From: Nitrospira_D sp019636945
GTDB lineage: Bacteria > Nitrospirota > Nitrospiria > Nitrospirales > Nitrospiraceae
Reading direction: 5' to 3'
Length of the DNA: 64,000 bases
Assembly: GCF_047338595.1 (NCBI RefSeq)
Contig: NZ_JBLFBO010000014.1
Span: forward strand, 8,951 to 72,950
Position 1 is the first letter of the stretch, and each line of letters begins with the position of its first letter. Positions 33,435 to 41,214 of the stretch are shown piece by piece. Under the pieces are notes generated by a model, which saw only the letters and a program-made list of their open reading frames with translations, did not search any database and was not told where the DNA came from. The position numbers and the translations under genes are program-made.

Positions 33435-34610
33435 ATGAATTTCTGGCAGCACCTTCCTCGACCGATTGTTGGACTGTCCCCGATGGACGGTGTCACCGAC
33501 GCCTGTTTCCGGTCCGTCATTGCTTCTCACGGAAGGCCGGACGTGACGTTCACGGAGTTTACACATGTTCATGACGTGTGCCGCGCTCCGGAAATCCATT
33601 TGGAAACACTCCGGTACAGCGAGATTGAGCGGCCGATCGTCGCGCAGCTCTACGGGAATGATCCGGAGCTTTTCTATTTAGCAGCACAAGCGGTCTGCGA
33701 ATTGGGATTCGATGGGTTGGACATCAACATGGGGTGTCCCTCCAAGAGTGTCGCAGCGTCGGGATCCGGCGCCGGCCTCATCCGTACCCCCGAACTGGCG
33801 CGCTCGCTGATCCAGGCGGCCAAGCGCGGCATTGACGATTGGGCAGGCGGGCAGACCCTTGAACAAGGGGGCTTCAAACCTGCACGTGTCGAAGTTTTTG
33901 AACGGATGAACCGACAGCGTGGTGCGCAACCGGTCAGCCGACGGGAGACACTTCCGGTTTCCGTCAAGACCCGACTGGGATATGAATCGGTGACGGTGGA
34001 GGCCTGGGTCGAGCAGTTATTGATGGAACAGCCGACGGTCATTTCCCTCCACGGACGGACGTTGAAACAGATGTACCGGGGGGCAGCGGATTGGTCGGCG
34101 ATTGCACGAGCGGCTTCACTGGTACGGGGAACCGGAACATTGCTGTTGGGGAACGGCGACATTCAGTGTCTCGACGACATATCACGGCGGGTTGGTGAAA
34201 CCGGTGTTGATGGTGTCCTCGTGGGACGCGGAGTGCTTGGCGCTCCTTGGTTCTTTCGCCCCAAGGAGTTAGTCCGGGGGCAAGCGAGTAGCGAGAGAGG
34301 GCCTGAGTCCGGCTTGTCGCTCAGCACTGTTTCGCTAGACGAGCGCTTTGCCGTTCTGCTCGAACATGCCAAGCAGTTTGTGGAAATCTTTGGGCACAAG
34401 CAGTTCTATCGCATGCGCAAGCATTTGGGGTGGTATTGTAAAGGATTTCCCCATGCTGCTTCGCTTCGGTCCCAGATGGTGCGTGTATCCTCTGTCGAGG
34501 AGCTCCAGTCCATCCTCAAGGCGTTTCACATAAGACCCCAGAGTGGAGTGGTCCTTCCATACGATGAATCAGTCGATATGGCCGAAACTTTGGCGTCACG
34601 ATGCAGCTAG
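33435..34610 (+). CDS. dus: tRNA-dihydrouridine synthase
   Basis: FMN enzyme reducing uridine in tRNA. The 391-residue protein has the start LSPMDGVTDACFRSVIASHG, the active-site DINMGCPSKSVAASGSGAGLI (catalytic Cys in GCP), VSVKTRLGY, LHGRTLKQMYRGAADW and the phosphate-binding NGDIQC and VGRGVLGAPWFF. Typical length is 320-350; an insertion of about 35 residues near 150 (WAGGQTLEQGGFKPARVEVFE) accounts for the extra. DusA/B/C type cannot be fixed by eye. The 3' end overlaps maf by 10 bases. Confidence 0.92.
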   Translation: MNFWQHLPRPIVGLSPMDGVTDACFRSVIASHGRPDVTFTEFTHVHDVCRAPEIHLETLRYSEIERPIVAQLYGNDPELFYLAAQAVCELGFDGLDINMGCPSKSVAASGSGAGLIRTPELARSLIQAAKRGIDDWAGGQTLEQGGFKPARVEVFERMNRQRGAQPVSRRETLPVSVKTRLGYESVTVEAWVEQLLMEQPTVISLHGRTLKQMYRGAADWSAIARAASLVRGTGTLLLGNGDIQCLDDISRRVGETGVDGVLVGRGVLGAPWFFRPKELVRGQASSERGPESGLSLSTVSLDERFAVLLEHAKQFVEIFGHKQFYRMRKHLGWYCKGFPHAASLRSQMVRVSSVEELQSILKAFHIRPQSGVVLPYDESVDMAETLASRCS

Positions 34611-35233
34611 TACTCGCATCCGGTTCACCTCGGCGTAAGGAACTTCTTGCCCTGCTCGGTGTTGATTTTGAAGTATGCACATCCGAGTTCCCTGAGCATC
34701 CGATGGCGGGATGGTTGCCGCTCGAACAGGCCAAGTACTTCGCTCGTGAAAAGGCCCGCTGCGTCGCCCGGGTTCGTCTGCAAGACTTCATCCTTGGCAG
34801 TGATACCGTCATTGAACTCGATGGGCACCTCTTGGGGAAGCCCCTTCATCTTGAGGATGCCCGCATCATGCTGAGTCGGCTCGCCGGTCGCTGTCATCAT
34901 GTCCATACGGCGGTTGCAATCTGCTGTCAGGCGCGAGGGATTGACAGAGTTGAGGCGTCCACAACACACGTGACCATGAAAGTGGATGTTGAAGATGTCT
35001 ATAGCCGATATCTTGCTTCCCAGGAATCATTGGGAAAAGCCGGAGCCTATGCGATTCAAGGACTTGGCGGAGATCTGGTGGAGCGGATCGACGGCGATTA
35101 TACCACCGTGGTGGGTCTACCGCTGAAACTCGTCGCTCGCCTGTTGCAGTCAGTTGGGTATCCGATTGCGCTCGATATCGAGGAGCTGTATCACCGCAAG
35201 CCCTATGCGAATTGGCATCGCTTCGCGGTGTGA
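34601..35233 (+). CDS. maf: Maf-family nucleoside triphosphate pyrophosphatase
   Basis: House-cleaning enzyme that hydrolyses dTTP, UTP or modified nucleotides. The 210-residue protein shows LASGSPRRKELLALLGVDFE, the acidic GSDTVIELDG, KPLHLEDARIML and YAIQGLGGDLVERIDGDYTTVVGLPL. The start ATG lies inside the end of dus, so translation is coupled. The family is usually about 195 residues; the tail (ELYHRKPYANWHRFAV) is a short extension. Confidence 0.92.
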   Translation: MQLVLASGSPRRKELLALLGVDFEVCTSEFPEHPMAGWLPLEQAKYFAREKARCVARVRLQDFILGSDTVIELDGHLLGKPLHLEDARIMLSRLAGRCHHVHTAVAICCQARGIDRVEASTTHVTMKVDVEDVYSRYLASQESLGKAGAYAIQGLGGDLVERIDGDYTTVVGLPLKLVARLLQSVGYPIALDIEELYHRKPYANWHRFAV

Positions 35234-35328
35234 TTGCAAAGGCGGGGCGGTTCCCCTACAATGCGCCCCTATCAAGAGAATAGGCCTGTTTTGCAGGACC
35301 GTGTCTACATGAGAGAGAACCTGAATCC

Positions 35329-35976
35329 ATGACGTTTGGTGGTTTGATCAGATTGGTCGTTGGGTTGATGGGAATCCTGGCAATAGGGGCTCATTCTGCC
35401 TGGGCGATCGATGTAAATTTGTCCTCAGAAGAGGCCCACAAGACGCTCGAAACCGGGCGCACTCCGATGGAAAAAGCCAATTCCCAGGACGAGGTGAAGA
35501 AGGTCCTTCAGCAAGCGTCGCTGGCGACCCGTGTCGGTGCCGATCCTGAAACGGATCCCTGCGGAGCAAGCGCCGTTCTCCGTACGAAGCGGTACCGGCT
35601 TGAAGCATTCGGCCGCCAGGAGGCTGCGGAATCGAAGAAACGCAAAACGGACATTCGTATGCCGGAAGAGTTCATCAAGAAAGTGATGGACATGCCGAAC
35701 ATGGAGATCGAGGTGCAGCTTTGCGGCGACGACGAGTACTTCGCCGAGGGTGCGCTGATTGAGCTGCAGCAAGGGTCGAAGCGGATCAAGGCCATCGACA
35801 TCGGCAAAGCCGAGCGTGGAAGAAAAAATGAAACGAACGGTCCTGCCTATCGGTCTCGATTTACGGCTCTCTTCGCCTACGAGCAATTCGATCCAAACGC
35901 CGCTTCCGTGTTTGTCGTGAACCTCCAAGACGGCAAGGAAATCAGAATCCCCGCCGAGTTCTCCAGGGTGAAGTAA
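35329..35976 (+). CDS. Hypothetical exported protein
   Basis: Product of 215 residues with a signal peptide (MTFGGLIRLVVGLMGILAIGAHSAWAI, cleavage after AWA). The mature part is hydrophilic, with two Cys (GCDPCGAS region and VQLCGDDEYF) that may pair, a basic helical middle (KKRKTDIRMPEEFIKKVMDM), and a strand-rich end finishing RIPAEFSRVK. I do not recognise the family. GAGAGAAC stands before the ATG. Periplasmic location is inferred. Confidence 0.62.
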   Translation: MTFGGLIRLVVGLMGILAIGAHSAWAIDVNLSSEEAHKTLETGRTPMEKANSQDEVKKVLQQASLATRVGADPETDPCGASAVLRTKRYRLEAFGRQEAAESKKRKTDIRMPEEFIKKVMDMPNMEIEVQLCGDDEYFAEGALIELQQGSKRIKAIDIGKAERGRKNETNGPAYRSRFTALFAYEQFDPNAASVFVVNLQDGKEIRIPAEFSRVK

Positions 35977-36109
35977 GGTCGACTCATTTCCTACGCCTTT
36001 GTGTCCCGGTTCAAATCGACAGAGTTTCTGTTCCCTCAGTTTCTAGCTTGGCACAGTCATGGCCGGACTTGGTTGCCGAGCCTATGGATCACTATGGTAG
36101 GAGGGGCCA

Positions 36110-37117
36110 ATGAAGGTACTGGGCTACACACAGGCACATATGCTAGATGCGTTCAATCTTCAGTGGACGGAACTGCCGGATCCCATTCCAACTGGCCGTG
36201 ATCTTCTGGTTGAGGTCAAAGCTATTGGGTTGAATCCGATTGATTACAAGATCCGTTCACGACGATCCGGGATAGATGGTCAACCGGTGATTCTTGGTTG
36301 GGATGCTGCAGGGATTGTACGGGCGAACGGCAACGAGGCGACGCACTTCAAGGTCGGGGACGAGGTGTTCTATAGCGGAGACCTCAACCGGGCGGGCTCC
36401 TACGCAACCAGGCAACTCGTGGATGAACGGCTCGTGGCCTTGAAGCCGAAGAATCATTCCTTTGCGGAGGCTGCCGCGCTTCCCCTGACCAGTTTGACAG
36501 CCTATGAGATGCTCTTTGAAAAGATGCGGCTTCTTGGGTCTGATCGTCGGACGGTGCTCATTATCGGTGGCGCCGGGGGTGTCGGGTCGCAGGCGATCCA
36601 ATGGCTCAAACTAAAAACTCCCATGACCGTGATTGTCACGACGTCTCGTCCGGAGAGCCAACAGTGGGTGACCAGCCTCGGTGCTGATTATGTCGTGTCA
36701 CACCAGAGCTTCGTCGCGGACATCCGGGCACTTGGGATCCAGTTTGTCGATTGTATCTTCAGTACGACGCATTCAGGCCAGCACTGGAGCAACATGGCTG
36801 AGATTATTGCGCCGTTCGGCGAAATCGGGCTAATTGACGATGCCGATGGACTGGATATCTCGATCTTTAAACGCAAAGCCGTGAGTCTCCATTGGGAATT
36901 GATGTTTACGAAATCGATGTTCGGCTATCGCCTGGAGTCACAGGGAAAGATTTTGAGTGAGGTAAAGGATTTAATTGAGTCTGGTAGGATGCGTGCCACG
37001 GCGAATCGGGTACTGAACGGTCTGACTGTTGAGAATCTCCGAGCCGGCCACACGATGCTGGAACAACATACCAACATCGGCAAGGTGGTCGTGTTGCTGT
37101 CCTCAAACGGACAGTGA
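36110..37117 (+). CDS. Zinc-type alcohol dehydrogenase-like oxidoreductase (MDR family)
   Basis: Medium-chain dehydrogenase/reductase of 335 residues, close to quinone oxidoreductase-like enzymes. It has a GroES-like N-terminal domain (VEVKAIGLNPIDYKIRS, ILGWDAAGIV, FKVGDEVFYSGD) and a Rossmann domain with LIIGGAGGVGSQAIQWLK that binds NADPH. The zinc-ligand Cys of true alcohol dehydrogenases are absent, so it probably reduces C=C or quinone bonds without zinc. GGAGGGG lies 7 bases before the ATG. It stands alone. Confidence 0.88.
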   Translation: MKVLGYTQAHMLDAFNLQWTELPDPIPTGRDLLVEVKAIGLNPIDYKIRSRRSGIDGQPVILGWDAAGIVRANGNEATHFKVGDEVFYSGDLNRAGSYATRQLVDERLVALKPKNHSFAEAAALPLTSLTAYEMLFEKMRLLGSDRRTVLIIGGAGGVGSQAIQWLKLKTPMTVIVTTSRPESQQWVTSLGADYVVSHQSFVADIRALGIQFVDCIFSTTHSGQHWSNMAEIIAPFGEIGLIDDADGLDISIFKRKAVSLHWELMFTKSMFGYRLESQGKILSEVKDLIESGRMRATANRVLNGLTVENLRAGHTMLEQHTNIGKVVVLLSSNGQ

Positions 37118-37169
37118 TTAAGGAGTGGAGATACCGTGGCCTGGCCGGTGAAGCGAGTCGGTTAGGGGT

Positions 37170-37565
37170 TTAGAACTCGTCGATGGACACCGGTCGAAGA
37201 AAGTCTCGGACCGATACGAGCCCGATGAGCGCACCCCCTTTTGTCACTCCGAGGTGGAGCGTGCGGTGCTTATCCATGAGGTCGGCTGCTTCCGTTAATG
37301 GCCGCCGCTCTTCGATACCGGGAATCGGACTGCTCATGATGGCATCAACCGGCACAAAATACGATGCCTTCTTGGCTCCCACGAATTTCTTGACGATGTC
37401 CGACTCGGTGACGATGCCGATGATTTTCGCTTTGTGAGTCACCAATACACTTTCTACATTGCAGGCTCGCATGAGTTTCGCTGCCTCGATGACCGACGTG
37501 CCAGCTTCTACGGTCATCGGTTCTGTCTGCATCAAATTGCCGACTGTTACCATCTGATCCTCCAT
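37170..37565 (-). CDS. CBS-pair protein
   Basis: Stand-alone CBS pair of 131 residues, with motifs LMQTEPMTVEAGTSVIEAAKLMRACNVESVLV and IMSSPIPGIEERRPLTEAADLMDKHRTLHLGV, each ending in a GIVTESDIV or GLVSVRDFL strand. Such proteins bind AMP/ATP or related ligands and regulate partners. It lacks the PilZ-like tail of the CBS protein at 31002. The start could be ATG 37565 or 37553. Partner unknown. Confidence 0.85.
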   Translation of the reverse strand: MEDQMVTVGNLMQTEPMTVEAGTSVIEAAKLMRACNVESVLVTHKAKIIGIVTESDIVKKFVGAKKASYFVPVDAIMSSPIPGIEERRPLTEAADLMDKHRTLHLGVTKGGALIGLVSVRDFLRPVSIDEF

Positions 37566-37694
37566 TTGATTGTTTAGTAGTGCCCTGATGCTACCAGTGT
37601 CCTGTTGCGCTGGGGTTAGAGGGACGTTACAGGAAGGTAAAGTTTGAATGGCAGAAGCGCCAGGTATCTTGTGCGATTGTCTTAAGCTGGTAAC

Positions 37695-38324
37695 TCATTC
37701 GAACTCTTCCCATCCGCTCAACCGGCTACCCAAGACGAGTGTGCGTCTGGTTGTGGACACAAGAATGAGCCCGTTGTCGTTGTCCACTCCCACGATCTGT
37801 TCGTGCACGTCCAACGGTTTCGAGGCGAAGCCTCCGAGCAACGGGGTAAAACCGACCACGCGCTCATTCGTGAGGAAGACTGCTCCATAGTCGTTGCTAT
37901 ACAATCGGTGCACCTTTTCTCGCACGCCCAGTGCTTCTTTGAGCCACAGACCGTTGACACCACGAAATCCGTACAGATCTCGGTCCGTTCTGATAAGCAT
38001 GAAGGTGGGAAGGATCTTCCGCTCGAGGATTTTTTCGTTCACGCCCAGTTCTATCTTCGTCCAGGTCAGCGCACGGCTGGAAAATCCTAAGAGGCGACGT
38101 GATGTCACCACGATGCCGTTGAGTCCGTTCGCACCGGAACTGATCACCACTTCCTGGGCCCCCAACGGAATTTCCCTCCGCCCACTGAGCTGACTGGTCG
38201 CGACAGCTTGGCCAGATTCAACCCACAGGGTCACCTCGGTCCCCAGCTCCACGGCCTGCACCATGGTCGGCCATGACGAACAGATCAGGAGAAGAAAAAT
38301 CCGATGGTAGTGAACGAGGGCCAT
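37695..38324 (-). CDS. Hypothetical exported protein
   Basis: Product of 209 residues from ATG 38324, chosen because MALVHYHRIFLLLICSSWPTMVQA is a good signal peptide (a longer frame from 38381 would hide it). The mature part has repeated strand motifs: VVTSRRLLGFSSRALTWTKIEL, FLTNERVVGFTPLLGGFASKPL and LVSTTRRTLVLGSRLSGWEEFE, spaced about 55 residues, suggesting a small propeller-like or repeat fold. I do not recognise a family. Confidence 0.6.
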   Translation of the reverse strand: MALVHYHRIFLLLICSSWPTMVQAVELGTEVTLWVESGQAVATSQLSGRREIPLGAQEVVISSGANGLNGIVVTSRRLLGFSSRALTWTKIELGVNEKILERKILPTFMLIRTDRDLYGFRGVNGLWLKEALGVREKVHRLYSNDYGAVFLTNERVVGFTPLLGGFASKPLDVHEQIVGVDNDNGLILVSTTRRTLVLGSRLSGWEEFE

Positions 38325-38439
38325 GGCACGGTGATTATACCGTGCTTCAAGGTCCCGTTGGGGGTGTGGTGGGTAGTCCAACCTGGGTGTTTCGAGAGTG
38401 CCACAGGTCTGTCGGTTGGGATGAGGCTGGAGCGATCGT

Positions 38440-40170
38440 TCAGGTCGTCGGCTCGTTGAGCCTGATGGTGTAGAGGTAGTGGTATAACCCCTTGCACTCC
38501 ATCAATTGCGTATGTGTGCCTTCTTCCACCAACTGCCCTTTATCCAAGACCAGAATTCGGTCGGCACGTTGGATGGTTGACAAGCGGTGGGCGACGACGA
38601 AGGTCGTGCGGTTTTCCATGAGGCGTTGGAGGGCTTCCTGCACCAGCCGTTCCGATTCGGTGTCGAGCGATGACGTGGCCTCATCGAGTAAGAGAATGCG
38701 AGGATTCTTCAAAATGGCTCGAGCAATTGCGATTCTCTGGCGTTGCCCACCCGATAGGTTGACCCCTTTCTCGCCTACCACGGTATGGTACCCATCCGGC
38801 AAGTCGGTGATGAAGTCATGTGCGTGGGCTGCTTGGCTTGCCGCTACCACAGTGACTTCGCTTGCCTCTCTGTTCCCATAGCGAATGTTGTCGAGGATGG
38901 TACCTCCGAACAAGATGGTTTCTTGTGGCACCAGCGCAATCTGTTGATACCAACTGTCGAGGGTCACGTCCCGCAGATCTCGTCCGTCGATGGTCAGGTG
39001 CCCTTCTATTGGATCGTAGAACCGATGCAGCAGATTGATCACCGTGGTCTTCCCGGCGCCGGTTGGCCCGACGAAGGCAACCAATTCACCAGGTTTCGCC
39101 TCAAACGACAGGTGAGCAAGCACTGGATGACGAGTGTCATAGCTGAAAGTGACGTCTTCCATCCGCACGTGGCCTGAGATTGTTCCGAGCGGCTGCGCGT
39201 CTGGTCGATCATCGATATCCGGCTTGGCCTCCAAGATCTCGAAGACTCGCTGAGTCGCACCCTGTGCCTCCTTGATCTGAGTAAAGATCTTGGCCGCTGA
39301 GCTGAAGGGCCCGATCAAGATGCCGGCAAAGAGTACAAACGAAAAGAGATCACCCGGTGTGACCACGCCGTCGATGACCTGGCGACCTCCGTACCACAGG
39401 ACGGCGGTGGCCGATGAGAAGGTCAGCAGGCTGATCACCGGAATGAAGACGGCCATGATACCGGCTCGACGGAGTGTCAGGCGCAGTGTCTGCTCGACCT
39501 GATCAGCAAAACGGGTCTGCTCCCGTTCTGTCTGGACGAATGATTTGACGATGCGAATGCCGGAAATGACTTCCTCGGTCAGGGTGCTGAGTGCAGCCGT
39601 GTGATCTTGAATCAAGGTCGACAGAGATTTCAGCCGTCGACCGAACATTTTTGAGACGACTACCAACAACGGGAGCAGCACAAGAATCAGGAGGCAGAGC
39701 TGCCAGTTCATCAAGAGCAGGAACGTGATACCGCCGACGAAAGTCACGAGTTGCTTGACTCCGTCGATGGGAGCTTCCGTGACGAGGGATTGAATGACAG
39801 TGACATCGGACATCAACCGGGAGAGTAATTCTCCTGTGCGTCGGCGGGCGAAAAAGCTGACCGTCAGTTTTTGGAGGTGCCCGAAGAGATGCTTGCGAAA
39901 GTCAGCGACGACGGTTTGGGAGACCCAAGCGGTGAGGTAACTATGGCCCATCGAGCAGAGTCCTTGAAGAATCACCAGGCCAAGGAACCACCCGATGGAG
40001 CGCGTCATTCTGTCTGCGTCATGTTGAACGGTGATCACGTCCCAGAGCGTCCCGGCCAGCCGGACCAAGGTGAGGTTGATAAGAGCCACGCCGGTCACGA
40101 GAAGCCCGGCCAGCAATAGACGAGGGACGTAGGGGCGAACGAACGGCAGGAATCGCTTAAAGATCACCAT
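38440..40170 (-). CDS. ABC exporter, MsbA-like (complete ATPase)
   Basis: Half-transporter of 576 residues with six membrane helices and an intact nucleotide-binding domain: GPTGAGKTT near residue 370, Q-loop LVPQETILFGGT, signature LSGGQRQRIAIARAIL near 470, LLLDEATSSLD near 492 and the AHRLST His. It resembles lipid A or drug flippases; substrate not determined. It would act as a homodimer. All motifs that are broken in the TolC-linked ABC protein at 20930 are normal here. Confidence 0.92.
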   Translation of the reverse strand: MVIFKRFLPFVRPYVPRLLLAGLLVTGVALINLTLVRLAGTLWDVITVQHDADRMTRSIGWFLGLVILQGLCSMGHSYLTAWVSQTVVADFRKHLFGHLQKLTVSFFARRRTGELLSRLMSDVTVIQSLVTEAPIDGVKQLVTFVGGITFLLLMNWQLCLLILVLLPLLVVVSKMFGRRLKSLSTLIQDHTAALSTLTEEVISGIRIVKSFVQTEREQTRFADQVEQTLRLTLRRAGIMAVFIPVISLLTFSSATAVLWYGGRQVIDGVVTPGDLFSFVLFAGILIGPFSSAAKIFTQIKEAQGATQRVFEILEAKPDIDDRPDAQPLGTISGHVRMEDVTFSYDTRHPVLAHLSFEAKPGELVAFVGPTGAGKTTVINLLHRFYDPIEGHLTIDGRDLRDVTLDSWYQQIALVPQETILFGGTILDNIRYGNREASEVTVVAASQAAHAHDFITDLPDGYHTVVGEKGVNLSGGQRQRIAIARAILKNPRILLLDEATSSLDTESERLVQEALQRLMENRTTFVVAHRLSTIQRADRILVLDKGQLVEEGTHTQLMECKGLYHYLYTIRLNEPTT

Positions 40171-40260
40171 TGCACGTCAAGTAGTTCGGTTGACTGTATC
40201 ATCAAGCGGTCGGTGCAGTCTTGTTACACGAATCGGAGTGACGGGAGGGGGTGGTTTGGG

Positions 40261-40485
40261 CTAGATCTGAACGATTGACTCGATCAGGTTTTTGTTGACT
40301 GCGACGAAATCCGACTGTTCCTTCTCGTTGATAACCACGTCAGTGAGGCTAATGAACAGACGTGCCTCTTCGTTAATCGCATCGGAGACGCGATTTCGCA
40401 TCGGGGGTACCAGGAAGTCTCCCACGTACGTACAACTGACCGTCCGTACGCGGATTCGAACCTTCTTGCCCTTACCCTCGGACAC
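40261..40485 (-). CDS. Small conserved-looking hypothetical protein
   Basis: Product of 74 residues starting at GTG 40485 with GGAGG 10 bases upstream. The start MSEGKGKKVRIRVRTVSCTYVGDF is basic and strand-forming; the rest (RLFISLTDVVINEKEQSDFVAVNKNLIESI) suggests a small beta fold of Sm- or PilZ-like size. It lies 30 bases downstream of the COX24-like gene on the same strand and is probably cotranscribed. No family recognised. Confidence 0.7.
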   Translation of the reverse strand: MSEGKGKKVRIRVRTVSCTYVGDFLVPPMRNRVSDAINEEARLFISLTDVVINEKEQSDFVAVNKNLIESIVQI

Positions 40486-40515
40486 GGCCTTGTCCTCCCG
40501 CTACGCAGGCTGAGC

Positions 40516-40611
40516 TTAGCTTTTCCGGCGAAGGAACTTTTGACGTTGGCGCAACTTCTTGTACTTGTGCTTGCGCATCTTCTTCCGTCGTTTCTTCAAG
40601 ACGCTTGACAT
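40516..40611 (-). CDS. AURKAIP1/COX24-domain small basic protein (bS22-like)
   Basis: A 31-residue protein, more than half Lys and Arg: MSSVLKKRRKKMRKHKYKKL and a short RRKS end. It matches the pattern of the AURKAIP1/COX24 domain, found in mitochondrial mS38 and in the tiny mycobacterial ribosomal protein bS22. GGAGA lies 9 bases before ATG 40611. It probably binds the small ribosomal subunit. It falls below usual gene-calling length. The hypothetical gene at 40261 follows on the same strand. Confidence 0.82.
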   Translation of the reverse strand: MSSVLKKRRKKMRKHKYKKLRQRQKFLRRKS

Positions 40612-40690
40612 GCTTAGTATCTCCAAAGAAGGGGGAGTCTAAAAGCTTTTTCTGAAAAATGCAAGCTCACGGCATGCTTTTCCCCTATGC

Positions 40691-40696
40691 TATACT
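40691..40696 (+). promoter_or_regulatory. -10 box very close to the start of the lipoprotein gene
   Basis: TATACT ends 8 bases before ATG 40705. With normal initiation about 7 bases downstream, the transcript would begin at or next to the start codon, giving a leaderless message. There is no ribosome binding site upstream of this ATG. Confidence 0.5.
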
Positions 40697-40704
40697 GCCG
40701 TTCT

Positions 40705-41211
40705 ATGATTGTCCGGCGAGCCTGTCTTTCACCGACTTCGCATATGGGGTGGCTTCTGTTGCTGGCTTTTCTAGTGACAGGCTGTCCGTCTAAGACGATT
40801 CAGTACCCCGCCGAGCACGAGCGACTGCTTCGTCTTGATCAGGCCCTGGAATCCCTCCGAAGCGCGTATGAGCGAAAGGATCGGACAGGATTTCGGTCGA
40901 TGCTGTCTCCGCTCGATCAGACTGAAGAGCTGCAACGACAAGCAGAAATGGATTTTGAGGCGTTCCATACGATTACGCTTGAGTTCAGGATCGAGCGGGT
41001 CATGCTCGCAAAGGACGCCTTCGATGTGCTGGTCAATTGGCAGGGGACATGGAAAAAAGACGCCAATGATACGGGCACACGGCAGCGTGGCCATGCTCGA
41101 TTGCAATGGGTCGGGACGTCTTCGATTCTTTTGCGCGGGGCGCAGGGCGACTTGCCATTCGGGATGCAGACCAAACAGATGTTGTCCGAGCAGTCCTCTC
41201 CACTACGATAA
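40705..41211 (+). CDS. Hypothetical lipoprotein
   Basis: Product of 168 residues with a lipoprotein signal: basic MIVRRACL start, hydrophobic WLLLLAFL and lipobox VTGC (Cys27). The ATG at 40744 would give a signal without a positive charge, so 40705 is preferred. The mature part is helical (RLLRLDQALESLRSAYERKDRTGF) followed by strands (ITLEFRIERVMLAKDAFDVLVNWQGTW), as in NTF2-like or nuclear-transport-factor-type folds. The stop is 3 bases from nadB, so the genes are cotranscribed, although a functional link is not apparent. Confidence 0.7.
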   Translation: MIVRRACLSPTSHMGWLLLLAFLVTGCPSKTIQYPAEHERLLRLDQALESLRSAYERKDRTGFRSMLSPLDQTEELQRQAEMDFEAFHTITLEFRIERVMLAKDAFDVLVNWQGTWKKDANDTGTRQRGHARLQWVGTSSILLRGAQGDLPFGMQTKQMLSEQSSPLR

Positions 41212-41214
41212 ACA

